The notes beneath the pieces are model-generated. The model had not been told where the DNA came from. It saw only the letters and a program-made list of their open reading frames with translations, and ran no database searches. 64,000 nucleotides of DNA, taken from contig JADJXD010000001.1 in assembly GCA_016715985.1 (NCBI GenBank), positions 2,542,001 to 2,606,000 of the forward strand, in the 5' to 3' direction. Numbering within the stretch: position 1 is the first letter of the stretch; every line of letters begins with the position of its first letter. The DNA comes from Saprospiraceae bacterium (lineage in GTDB: Bacteria > Bacteroidota > Bacteroidia > Chitinophagales > Saprospiraceae). Positions 44,872-53,116 of the stretch are shown piece by piece. The position numbers and the translations under genes were made by a program.

Positions 44872-45885
44872 ATGGAACCACGTATTTATCATTATATGAC
44901 ACTGATATTTGTTTTATGGTTTTCATTCGGGCAAGCCCAAAGTGAAGCGGTCATCAAACTGGAAAATAACAGATATTACATTTCATACATACAGGATTAC
45001 ATCAGAGCTATGCAGGCAGATAGTGAATCTTTAGAGATGTCTTCCCTTTTATTACAAATGGATTCACTGTCTGTTTTAGTTAGTGAGGAATTGGAGAAAA
45101 TGGCTGAAACCATTAAAGAAGAGCCCGTTGAAATGTACGAAGATTCTATTGGAGATACACAAACAGATATTGTATCTCCTGATGACTCAACTTACTCTTG
45201 GCCGGATTATGGTTATGAAGACCAGAATAGTAGCGGTTCATCAGATTTTGGAATTGATAAGTTTATGCCTTTTAAAAATAAATCCAATACAAGCCTTGTT
45301 GTCCAGTTTGGCTTGAATGGTTTACAAGAATTCAATGAAAGAATGAGTAATGTTACTTATCCTGAACTTAGTAATGGCGGTTCTTGGTTTTGGGATTTTG
45401 GATTGTCGAGAAAGGTAAGAATCGGGGGGAAAGACAGTAAGGTTGCTTTGCATTTTGGTATTAGTTATCTTCTCAACAAATTTAAATTTGAAAACAATGT
45501 CAGACTTTTCCAGATAAATGAAAAACCTGCATTCGGATTAGAAGGCAATCTGCGAGGCAATCCCCGACTATCTATAGGATATCTGAATTTGCCGGTGGGA
45601 ATTAAATTTAATTTTTCTAAAAAGTTCCGTCTGGATTTTGGAGGTTATGCAGGGTACCGAGTCAGATCTTCTCAGAGCCTTCACTACAACGGTGAAAATG
45701 AAGAAATTCACCAAACCTTAAGAGGATCCTGGAAATTGAATAACTGGATTTATGGATTATCTGCCGGAGTGGGCATTGGTCCGTTTAATCTTATTGGCAG
45801 ATATAATTTGTCATCATTATTCAGAGACAATACTACATATGATTACAATACGTTTATGTTTGGTACATCAGTGAGTTTATTCTGA
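44872..45885 (+). CDS. Outer-membrane beta-barrel protein (PorT/OprF-like)
   Basis: A 337-residue protein with a signal peptide (residues 1-23, ending GQAQSEA). Residues 25-140 are a helical and acidic segment with Ser/Asp-rich low complexity (EDQNSSGSSDFG). The C-terminal ~190 residues are a beta-barrel with alternating strands (VRIGGKDSKVALHFGIS, FRLDFGGYAGYRV, VGIGPFNLIGRYNLSSLF), ending in Phe (TSVSLF), of the outer_membrane_beta-barrel type. Predicted outer-membrane location; function unknown. It has its own -7 box and does not share an operon with the following kinase with certainty (57-base gap). Confidence 0.75.
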   Translation: MEPRIYHYMTLIFVLWFSFGQAQSEAVIKLENNRYYISYIQDYIRAMQADSESLEMSSLLLQMDSLSVLVSEELEKMAETIKEEPVEMYEDSIGDTQTDIVSPDDSTYSWPDYGYEDQNSSGSSDFGIDKFMPFKNKSNTSLVVQFGLNGLQEFNERMSNVTYPELSNGGSWFWDFGLSRKVRIGGKDSKVALHFGISYLLNKFKFENNVRLFQINEKPAFGLEGNLRGNPRLSIGYLNLPVGIKFNFSKKFRLDFGGYAGYRVRSSQSLHYNGENEEIHQTLRGSWKLNNWIYGLSAGVGIGPFNLIGRYNLSSLFRDNTTYDYNTFMFGTSVSLF

Positions 45886-45942
45886 TTTTTGCAGCGTAAA
45901 TCATCTTTTGTGTACCTGATCAATAAATGATACTGCATCTAC

Positions 45943-47127
45943 ATGAACTTATCACAAAATTCTTTCTGGAAAATTTTATTAATTGTTTTTGGGGGAGTCA
46001 TTCTTACCGTTACACTTTTGTATTCCAATTTTCTGGCAGAAAAACTTAAAGAGAATGAAGAAAAAAATATATATATCTTTAAAGAAGCACTTAAAGAAAT
46101 CAATAATGTAACTTTAAGTGAAGATGAAATGGATGATCCGGATATAGAATATGAACAGTTAAATACGAATATCGCCTTATTAGATACCATTATCCGTTCA
46201 TTTCCATTGCCTATTATTTTGGAAGATGCGAATGGAGAGTTGGAAGGACAGAACTTTTCTCCTGCAAATTTAAGGGATCCTGATTTTTTACAGAATAAAA
46301 GGATGGAATTTTTACAATCAGGGTTGGTACCTATTTCAGGTATCAGCGGAAATATTTACTATTTTAATTCACCGCTACTGTCATACATAAAGCTCTTTCC
46401 ATTTGTTCAGACATTGTTGGTGGCTCTTTTTATCGGATTGGGTTACTTCTTGTTTAGCACATCCCGAAAAGCGGAACAAAACAGGGTTTGGGCCGGTATG
46501 GCAAAAGAAACAGCACATCAGTTAGGAACTCCAATAAGTGCTATTTTAGGTTGGCTCGAATACTTAAAAGATAATTTTGCAAATAATCCGGATAATCTGG
46601 ACATTATTCAGGAGCTGCACAAAGATGTTGATCGACTTGAACTGGTAGCAGACAGATTTTCAAAAATAGGTTCTGAACCTGTATTGGATAAATCAGATAT
46701 TTATTTAGAGTTGCAGGAAGTAAAAAATTACATACAACGACGATCACCACGTAAAGTTAGTTTTGAGTTTTCTGAACCGGAGTTTCCTGTTTATGCTCGT
46801 ATTAATAAACATCTCTTTGCATGGGTCATTGAAAATCTTATGAGAAATTCTTTAGATGCATTGGACGGAAAAGGTGTCATATCCTGTCAGATTTATATAC
46901 AAAATGAAAAAGTTTGTATTGATTTGTCAGACACTGGCCAGGGAATTCCTTCTAATAAATTCAATACAATATTCAAGCCGGGATATTCTACCAAAAAACG
47001 AGGCTGGGGACTTGGATTGTCATTGGCTAAAAGAATAATAGAAGAATATCATAAAGGAAAGATTTTTGTAAAATCTTCTAAACCTAACGAATTGACCACA
47101 TTTACAATCCGGTTGAACCGGGCCTGA
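45943..47127 (+). CDS. Sensor histidine kinase (orphan)
   Basis: A 394-residue membrane kinase. Two membrane helices (about residues 9-28 and 148-167) frame a periplasmic sensor region of ~115 residues. The cytoplasmic part has the H box AKETAHQLGTPISAILG with phospho-acceptor His192, the N box ENLMRNSLDAL, the G1 DTGQGIP, the F box FKPGYSTKKRGWGLGLSL and G2 within it. No response regulator gene adjoins, so its partner is elsewhere. The compact HK layout lacks an obvious HAMP domain. The stimulus is unknown. Confidence 0.92.
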   Translation: MNLSQNSFWKILLIVFGGVILTVTLLYSNFLAEKLKENEEKNIYIFKEALKEINNVTLSEDEMDDPDIEYEQLNTNIALLDTIIRSFPLPIILEDANGELEGQNFSPANLRDPDFLQNKRMEFLQSGLVPISGISGNIYYFNSPLLSYIKLFPFVQTLLVALFIGLGYFLFSTSRKAEQNRVWAGMAKETAHQLGTPISAILGWLEYLKDNFANNPDNLDIIQELHKDVDRLELVADRFSKIGSEPVLDKSDIYLELQEVKNYIQRRSPRKVSFEFSEPEFPVYARINKHLFAWVIENLMRNSLDALDGKGVISCQIYIQNEKVCIDLSDTGQGIPSNKFNTIFKPGYSTKKRGWGLGLSLAKRIIEEYHKGKIFVKSSKPNELTTFTIRLNRA

Positions 47128-47205
47128 ATTAGGCCGACTGTTTAGCAAAAAGGAAACAGAACCAACTTAAGTGTTGAATATTACCCTTTTATAAAATATC
47201 TTTTT

Positions 47206-47213
47206 TAATTTTG
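47206..47213 (+). promoter_or_regulatory. Candidate -7 box upstream of 47333 gene
   Basis: Reads TAATTTTG, an exact match, about 119 bases upstream of the ATG. Confidence 0.35.
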
Positions 47214-47332
47214 TCCGCTGTAATTTAAAAATTCTGATTTTTAGATTAGTTGTTAAAGTATCTGGACGCTCAATTTTTGAAAGCGTTAAAATATTTTTCG
47301 GAAAATTTAATTCATTCACATTATATCGATAA

Positions 47333-47704
47333 ATGGAATTTTGGGAACAGGATTATGAATGGCTGAGAGTCAGACACATAGTAAAAAATGCTATGAAGAA
47401 AGATTCGTTACCGGATATTCAGACGGTTTTATTTCTGATAGGCGTACAGGAGTTGGGGAGATGGCCCAAGGGAAAGTTTACGAAAGAAGAGAAAAGGGAT
47501 TTAATGCATGTTGCAGTATGTACATTGCTTGAGCCGGATGGGTATTTTGAATTTGTGGGAAGGGATCATGATGGTTGGCCACATTGGGAAGAAAAAAAAG
47601 CATTCAGAGTGGCAGGGGTTAATGACCAGGAAGGAATTTTGGTAAAAAAAATAATTGAATATTTTCGAAAATATAATGAAATTGAAAAATTCTCAGAAAA
47701 TTAA
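47333..47704 (+). CDS. Conserved hypothetical protein
   Basis: A 123-residue soluble acidic protein. Features are a helical middle (IVKNAMKKDSLPDIQTVLFL, IGVQELG), AVCTLLEPDGYFEFVGRDHD, and WPHWEEKKAFR with Trp and His. Not recognised as a named family; similar small proteins occur in Bacteroidota. It precedes the cyclophilin pair by 18 bases and is probably co-transcribed with them. No function assigned. Confidence 0.75.
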   Translation: MEFWEQDYEWLRVRHIVKNAMKKDSLPDIQTVLFLIGVQELGRWPKGKFTKEEKRDLMHVAVCTLLEPDGYFEFVGRDHDGWPHWEEKKAFRVAGVNDQEGILVKKIIEYFRKYNEIEKFSEN

Positions 47705-47722
47705 TTTTAAAATCTTTAGAAT

Positions 47723-48358
47723 ATGTTCAGAAATATTGCATTTACACTTTTGATTATATCAGGCTTTTGGACGTGTAAAAGCGATGATGTAATTACAATA
47801 GAAACTTCTATGGGCAACATGAAAGTCAGACTATTTGAAAGTACTCCTTTACATAAAGCAAATTTTCTGAAACTGGTAGATGATGGCTTTTATAATGATC
47901 TGCTGTTTCACCGTGTCATCAAGGGATTTATGATACAGGGGGGAGACCCGGATTCCAAAGATGCACCACAGGATAAAGCACTTGGAATGGGCGGTACAGG
48001 ATATACTATTCCGGCTGAAATAGGCGCACCACACTTTAAGGGCATACTCGCAGCGGCAAGACAAGGTGATCAGGTAAACCCTAAGAAGGAGTCTTCCGGG
48101 TCACAATTTTATATTGTACAAGGCAATCCGGTTACCGATGAAGAGTTGGATGCTTTTGAACGTGCCAAGGGTATTAAATATACAGAAGCGCAAAGGACAA
48201 AATATAAAGCTGTCGGTGGCGCTCCTATGCTGGATATGGATTATACTGCATTTGGTGAAGTAGTCGAGGGTTTGGATGTTATTGATAAAATTGCAAACAC
48301 ACCGACAAGTCCAAGGGAAAGACCTCTTACAGATGTAAAAATGAAAATTAAGAAATAA
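47723..48358 (+). CDS. Peptidyl-prolyl cis-trans isomerase (cyclophilin), exported
   Basis: A 211-residue cyclophilin-type PPIase with an N-terminal signal; Cys near residue 18 (SGFWTCKSD) makes a lipoprotein likely though the lipobox is not canonical. Cyclophilin motifs are FLKLVDDGFYNDLLFHRVIK, GFMIQGGDPDSKDA, SSGSQFYIVQGNP and FGEVVEGLDVIDKI. It catalyses prolyl isomerisation in the envelope. The core is closely similar to that of the next gene, so the pair is a tandem duplication. It follows the 47333 gene closely. Confidence 0.93.
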   Translation: MFRNIAFTLLIISGFWTCKSDDVITIETSMGNMKVRLFESTPLHKANFLKLVDDGFYNDLLFHRVIKGFMIQGGDPDSKDAPQDKALGMGGTGYTIPAEIGAPHFKGILAAARQGDQVNPKKESSGSQFYIVQGNPVTDEELDAFERAKGIKYTEAQRTKYKAVGGAPMLDMDYTAFGEVVEGLDVIDKIANTPTSPRERPLTDVKMKIKK

Positions 48359-48374
48359 TAATAAATACTTAAAA

Positions 48375-49274
48375 ATGACTTTTAAATCAATACAGACGGG
48401 AATAACGCTCCTGATTTTTGCTATTTTAGCTTCTTGTTCGGCTCCTAAATCTGTTTTTGAATACGATTTGCAAAGTAAAACAGCACCTTCTACAGCAAAA
48501 TTCAAAAACAAATCGTTGAAATCAGATACGTATCTATGGGAATTTGGAGATGGAGTTACTTCGGTTGAATCAGAACCGGAACACAGATATGTCCTTTCAG
48601 GAAAATACATTGTTAAATTAACAGCCATTAAAGATAAAAAACAAAATATGTCTTCACAAGAATTAATTTTAGACCCACCTTCTCATTGTATGATTGAAAT
48701 GCAGACTTCAGAAGGTACAATGACCATTCAATTGTATGATGAAACACCGCTTCACAGAGATAATTTTATCAAGCTGGTAGAAAGCGGATTTTATAATGAC
48801 CTGCTTTTTCACAGGGTCATTAATGGGTTTATGATCCAGGGAGGAGACCCGGATTCCAAAAATGCTCCAACCGGAAAAAGATTGGGTTCAGGGGGACCGG
48901 GTTATACCGTTCCTGCGGAATTTGTGGATACTTTAGTCCATGTAAAAGGTGCGTTGGCGGCTGCCAGAACCGGTGATGCGATGAATCCCCAAAAGGCTTC
49001 TTCCGGTTCACAGTTTTATATTGTACACGGAAAACCGGTTCCTGTGGCACAATTGGACGGTCTTGAATTACAAAAAGGAATAAAATATACTCCACAAGCC
49101 AGAGAAATCATGACTACTCAGGGAGGAACACCTTTTTTAGATAAAGATTATACGGTTTTTGGTAGGGTTGTTAAAGGACTTGACATTATTGATAAGATAG
49201 CATCAACCAAAACCAGTCCGGGCGACAGACCGGATAATGATGTCAAAATAATCAGCATCAGGATAATTAAGTAA
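48375..49274 (+). CDS. PKD-cyclophilin fusion lipoprotein
   Basis: A 299-residue lipoprotein: lipobox LASCS near residue 20, a PKD-like Ig domain at residues 35-100 (LWEFGDGVTSVESEPEHRY, IVKLTAI) and a cyclophilin PPIase domain at residues ~110-299 (LHRDNFIKLVESGFYNDLLF, QGGDPDSKNA, SSGSQFYIVHGKPV, FGRVVKGLDIIDKI). PKD domains on PPIases are unusual; here the domain may position the enzyme on secreted or surface proteins. It starts 16 bases after the preceding cyclophilin, to which its catalytic domain is clearly similar. Confidence 0.92.
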   Translation: MTFKSIQTGITLLIFAILASCSAPKSVFEYDLQSKTAPSTAKFKNKSLKSDTYLWEFGDGVTSVESEPEHRYVLSGKYIVKLTAIKDKKQNMSSQELILDPPSHCMIEMQTSEGTMTIQLYDETPLHRDNFIKLVESGFYNDLLFHRVINGFMIQGGDPDSKNAPTGKRLGSGGPGYTVPAEFVDTLVHVKGALAAARTGDAMNPQKASSGSQFYIVHGKPVPVAQLDGLELQKGIKYTPQAREIMTTQGGTPFLDKDYTVFGRVVKGLDIIDKIASTKTSPGDRPDNDVKIISIRIIK

Positions 49275-49358
49275 GTCTACACATTAATAAAACTCTCTTA
49301 TTTTATAAAAATATTGACGGATATACACCTGGTGGTTAAGAGTTTAAAAATTTTGCAA

Positions 49359-50099
49359 ATGAATGAAGTTTTGGGAATTGATATCGGAGCTACAGGGATA
49401 AAGGGTGCTTTGGTTGACTTATCAACAGGTAACCTGGCTTCCGAAAAATTTAAAGTAAAAACACCAATTCCTGCCACACCTGAAGCTATTGCAGAATGTC
49501 TTAAAATGGTAGTGGAGAATTTTAAATGGGAAGGAAAACAAATTGGTATTGGCTTTCCTGCAGTTGTAAAACGAGGTGTAGCGCTTACAGCAAGTAACAT
49601 AGATCAGGCATTTATCGATTATCCCATAGAAAAAGAGTACAGTAATATCCTGGGCTGTGATGTGACTGTAGTAAATGATGCGGATGCAGCAGGAATTGCA
49701 GAAATGACTTATGGTAAAGGAAAAGGAAAGGATGGTTTGGTATTGTTGATAACGTTAGGTACCGGCATAGGTTCAGCTTTATTTCTGGATGGAAAGCTAT
49801 TGCCAAATACAGAGCTTGGCCAGCTGTATTATAAAAAAAGTATCTTTGAAAAGTATGCATCTAATAGTGCCCGTGAGTTGAAACTTCTTAGTTGGAAGGC
49901 TTGGGGGAAAGAACTCAATAAGTACCTTCAGCATGTTTCTCTTCTTCTAAGTCCTGATCTAATTTTGATAGGAGGTGGCGTAAGCAAACATTTTGAAAAT
50001 TATAAGGAATACCTGAATGTCAATACCTCAATAGAAACGGCATCTTTGTTGAATGATGCCGGCATTGTGGGTGCTGCAATGAGTTCAGTAAAGCATTGA
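49359..50099 (+). CDS. ROK-family polyphosphate glucokinase-like kinase
   Basis: A 246-residue ROK-type kinase. ATP/polyphosphate binding: GIDIGATGIKGALVD at the N-terminus and LITLGTGIGSALFLDG near residue 130; the catalytic Asp is in VVNDADAAGIAE near residue 105. The compact length, about 250 residues, and lack of a zinc-binding motif in the middle suggest polyphosphate-glucose phosphotransferase (PpgK) rather than a standard ROK glucokinase. I chose ATG 49359; the longer frame begins with TTG and adds 15 unmatched residues. It has no obvious operon partner. Confidence 0.82.
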   Translation: MNEVLGIDIGATGIKGALVDLSTGNLASEKFKVKTPIPATPEAIAECLKMVVENFKWEGKQIGIGFPAVVKRGVALTASNIDQAFIDYPIEKEYSNILGCDVTVVNDADAAGIAEMTYGKGKGKDGLVLLITLGTGIGSALFLDGKLLPNTELGQLYYKKSIFEKYASNSARELKLLSWKAWGKELNKYLQHVSLLLSPDLILIGGGVSKHFENYKEYLNVNTSIETASLLNDAGIVGAAMSSVKH

Positions 50100-50257
50100 T
50101 ATTTTGATAGATTTATAAATTATAAAACAATCAAATTCATTTTTATATTTTGACCAAAATTAATTAAGTAAAAGTTTGTTAAATATTCAGTCAAAAGTGA
50201 CTTTTTATATAGCTTTATGTCTCAAAACAATTATTAAACAACTTAAAACAATTTATT

Positions 50258-50656
50258 ATGCTTAAAGAATTTATTAACTTTATTAAAACAGGAAATGTAA
50301 TCGAATTTGCTGTTGCCGTTATTATGGCTGGTGCTGTAGGCGGAGTTGTCAACGGTTTTGTCAACGATATAGTGATGCCTTTAGTTGGGCAATTAGTGGG
50401 CGGGGTTGATTTTGCAAATTTGAAAGTAGTACTCTCGCCTGCTGTTATGGAAAATGGTGTAGAAACATCAGCCGAAAATGCAATTCGCTATGGATCATGG
50501 ATCAACTCTATCGTAAACCTTATGATTGTTGGGTTTGTGATGTTTTTAGTAATTAAAGGTTACAATAAGCTAAAGACACCACCACCACCACCGGCACCTG
50601 TTGGCCCTACACAGGAACAATTATTAACTGAAATCAGAGATCTCTTAAAAAAATAA
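50258..50656 (+). CDS. mscL: Large-conductance mechanosensitive channel
   Basis: A pentameric osmotic safety valve in the inner membrane. The 132-residue product has the MscL core: N-terminal FINFIKTGNVIEFAVAVIMA with the first pore helix and GGVVNGFVNDIVMPL, a periplasmic loop (about 50-80), a second helix (SIVNLMIVGFVMFLVIK), and a C-terminal cytoplasmic bundle preceded by the Pro-rich linker KTPPPPPAPV. A terminator follows directly. The upstream gap is AT-rich without an exact -7 box. Confidence 0.96.
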   Translation: MLKEFINFIKTGNVIEFAVAVIMAGAVGGVVNGFVNDIVMPLVGQLVGGVDFANLKVVLSPAVMENGVETSAENAIRYGSWINSIVNLMIVGFVMFLVIKGYNKLKTPPPPPAPVGPTQEQLLTEIRDLLKK

Positions 50657-50664
50657 TCAAATTT

Positions 50665-50700
50665 ATAATAGGGAGTAGTTATTCAACTATTCCCTATTAT
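50665..50700 (+). terminator. Terminator of mscL
   Basis: A 16-base-pair stem (50665-50680 with 50685-50700, one G-T wobble) and 4-base loop, 9 bases after the stop codon. The downstream T-richness is modest. Confidence 0.85.
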
Positions 50701-50861
50701 TATTCCATTTTGTGAATTAATACCGGTAAAACGAATTATATTCCAGCACTCAATTGGATACAAAACTTTATTCTTTGAATTATTTGTATTTCAAAAATGT
50801 AAAGTACTTTTAAATACTGCATTTTATTGGTTTATAAAATCAAAAAGTTATAAAAACTACT

Positions 50862-50869
50862 TATATTTG
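50862..50869 (+). promoter_or_regulatory. Bacteroidota -7 box of the di-heme-motif T9SS gene
   Basis: Reads TATATTTG, an exact match, and contains the TTG that could be mistaken for a start. The true start is the ATG at 50894, 24 bases downstream. Confidence 0.6.
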
Positions 50870-50893
50870 AGCATCAATTACTATAGCCCAACC

Positions 50894-52156
50894 ATGCCGA
50901 TGCATAGATATTGGATCATATCACTTATTTTTTTTATATATTTCGCCTCGGATATATACAGCCAGTCATGTAATATGAATGGTAAAAATCATTACAGATA
51001 TGACGATATAAAATACATTCTGGATAAGAATCAATGCAATAATTGCCACAATTCTTCAGGTAATAATAAGTTATGGCATTATGAAACTTATAATGCAATA
51101 CTGACAGGTAGTACTTGTAATATTCCTATAATTAAACATGGAAGTGCATCGTCAAGCCTGCTGGTGGACAAGTTAAATGGTGGTTCGGTATCTTGTGGCA
51201 ACGCAATGCCTTTGGGAGGCAAATCTATATCATTTGAAGACCTTCTGGCCATAGAAAGCTGGATAAATTCAGGCGCCCCGGAATTTTGTCTTTTTGTCTT
51301 TGAAGATGTAAAAACGATGTTGTATCAGGAAGATTGTGGTACCTGCCATAAATCCGTGGAAGACTGGCATTTTGAAAATTATATAGATATTTTTACAAAC
51401 GGACGAATTTCGGAATGTAGCACTTCGCCATTAATAACACTCCATGATGCAAATAATAGTATCCTTTACAGGAAATTATTAGCAGGTTATACAGGCTGTG
51501 GTAAAATGATGCCATTAGAAAGGGAGCCATTATCTTACATTAATGTTTCAAAAATCAGAGATTGGATAAATGCCGGTGCCCCCGAAAATATTAAAGCTTT
51601 ACCCGTTGCTTTGTCTGAGTTGAACGTATTTAATGAAAAAGACGAAAGAGTTACAATCATATGGAAAACTGCGTCCGAATTAAATACAGAAAAATATGAA
51701 GTACAACACAGTGCGGATGGAATTCATTTTACATCCTTTGAAACGATCGCGGCCAAAGGCAATGAGCTTTCAGGTGCAATGTATGTAGCATATCATGAAA
51801 ATATTAAAGTCGGATTTAATTATTACCGATTAAAAATAATGGACTTTACGCATGAATATACTTACTCACCTATCAGAGTTATTCAGGTCAGAAATGTTTT
51901 TGAGATTTATTCTGTTTTTCCAAATCCGACGCAATCCGGCAGCGTCCTTCAACTCGAATGGTATCCTCTGAACCAACGAGAAAAAGTAAAATTTTTATTG
52001 ATGGATTTTTCCGGAAGATTAGTTTTTGAAAAGATTATTCAAAACGGAATAAATTATGTTCAGCTTCCTGAATTAAATCCTGGTGTATTTTATATGACCA
52101 TCAGAGATTATGATGATCAATTGAAGGTGCAGAAACTTATCGTTTTAGGTAATTGA
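50894..52156 (+). CDS. T9SS-exported protein with two c-type heme motifs
   Basis: A 420-residue secreted protein. Signal peptide to about residue 24 (ending SDIYSQ). Two tandem cytochrome-c-like modules follow, each with a heme attachment motif CxxCH: CNNCHN near residue 50 and CGTCHK near residue 150, each later followed by an M-P pair (NAMPL, KMMPL) as axial-ligand candidate and a WINxGAPE helix. After a fibronectin-like stretch the C-terminus is a type-A T9SS domain (YSVFPNPTQSGSVLQLE ... ending KLIVLGN). It would be surface-displayed and could move electrons. It precedes the hydroxyproline genes by 29 bases. Confidence 0.85.
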   Translation: MPMHRYWIISLIFFIYFASDIYSQSCNMNGKNHYRYDDIKYILDKNQCNNCHNSSGNNKLWHYETYNAILTGSTCNIPIIKHGSASSSLLVDKLNGGSVSCGNAMPLGGKSISFEDLLAIESWINSGAPEFCLFVFEDVKTMLYQEDCGTCHKSVEDWHFENYIDIFTNGRISECSTSPLITLHDANNSILYRKLLAGYTGCGKMMPLEREPLSYINVSKIRDWINAGAPENIKALPVALSELNVFNEKDERVTIIWKTASELNTEKYEVQHSADGIHFTSFETIAAKGNELSGAMYVAYHENIKVGFNYYRLKIMDFTHEYTYSPIRVIQVRNVFEIYSVFPNPTQSGSVLQLEWYPLNQREKVKFLLMDFSGRLVFEKIIQNGINYVQLPELNPGVFYMTIRDYDDQLKVQKLIVLGN

Positions 52157-52185
52157 TGTTATATTAGACAATTAAAATTTATAGA

Positions 52186-53106
52186 ATGCATTGGAGATGG
52201 GAGGGTATATTTCCGGCTGTCACAACTAAGTTTTTTGAGAATAGTGAGCTGGATTTGGGTACATTTGAATTGAATATCAAGTGCCAGATAGATGCAGGTG
52301 TAAATGGTTTAGTTCTGGGGGGAACACTGGGAGAAGCAAGTACATTAGATGCTATCGAAAAAGAAAGGTTGGTAAAACGTTGTCTGGAGATTACGAATGG
52401 GAAAATACCTGTCATTCTGAATGTTGCAGAAGGATCTACTAAAGAAGCAATGAAACAAGTGCGATCTGCAAAAACCTGGGGCGTTCAGGGCATTATGTTG
52501 CTTCCGCCTATGAGATATAAACCGGACCATCGTGAGACAGTAGCTTATTTCAGAACTGTAGCTGCATCTACAGATCTACCGATCATGATATACAATAATC
52601 CGATAGATTATAAAACGGAAGTTAGCCTTGCCATGTTTGAAGATTTATCCGACTGTGTCAATATTCAGGCAGTAAAAGAATCCACAAGAGATATCACAAA
52701 TGTCACCAGAATGATAAATAATTTCGGAGACAGATATAAAATTCTTTGTGGAGTAGATACAATGGCAATGGAAGAATTATTGATGGGGGCATCCGGATGG
52801 GTTGCGGGTCTGGTTTGTGCTTTTCCTTCAGAAACAGTCACTATCTACAGATTGATTCAGGATGGCCGCCTTAAAGAAGCGAAGGAGTTATACAGATGGT
52901 TTATGCCCCTACTGGAATTGGACATTCATACTAAGTTAGTGCAATATATAAAATTGGCAGAAAAATATTGTGGTATAGGTACGGAATATGTAAGGGAACC
53001 AAGATTAACCTTAATAGGTGAAGAACGGAATACCATAGAAGCCAATATTAAAAGAGCGATTAGCGCCCGACCGAATCTTGCACTTTATTATTCAGATCAA
53101 AAATGA
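52186..53106 (+). CDS. Dihydrodipicolinate-synthase-family lyase/deaminase (probable pyrroline-4-hydroxy-2-carboxylate deaminase)
   Basis: A 306-residue class I aldolase-fold protein. Schiff-base Lys164 lies in NIQAVKEST, and the proton-relay Tyr in IMIYNNPIDYK; the substrate loop GLVLGGTLGEASTLD is present. In hydroxyproline breakdown this family member deaminates pyrroline-4-hydroxy-2-carboxylate to alpha-ketoglutarate semialdehyde. The next two genes encode the semialdehyde dehydrogenase and the epimerase of that pathway, which is why I prefer this over DapA. It is separated by 10 bases from the next gene. Confidence 0.85.
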   Translation: MHWRWEGIFPAVTTKFFENSELDLGTFELNIKCQIDAGVNGLVLGGTLGEASTLDAIEKERLVKRCLEITNGKIPVILNVAEGSTKEAMKQVRSAKTWGVQGIMLLPPMRYKPDHRETVAYFRTVAASTDLPIMIYNNPIDYKTEVSLAMFEDLSDCVNIQAVKESTRDITNVTRMINNFGDRYKILCGVDTMAMEELLMGASGWVAGLVCAFPSETVTIYRLIQDGRLKEAKELYRWFMPLLELDIHTKLVQYIKLAEKYCGIGTEYVREPRLTLIGEERNTIEANIKRAISARPNLALYYSDQK

Positions 53107-53116
53107 AAAATAAAAG

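Noticed and set aside
49314..49358. TTG start extending the ROK kinase by 15 residues
   Set aside because: The added residues lie before the conserved phosphate-binding motif and have no family counterpart.
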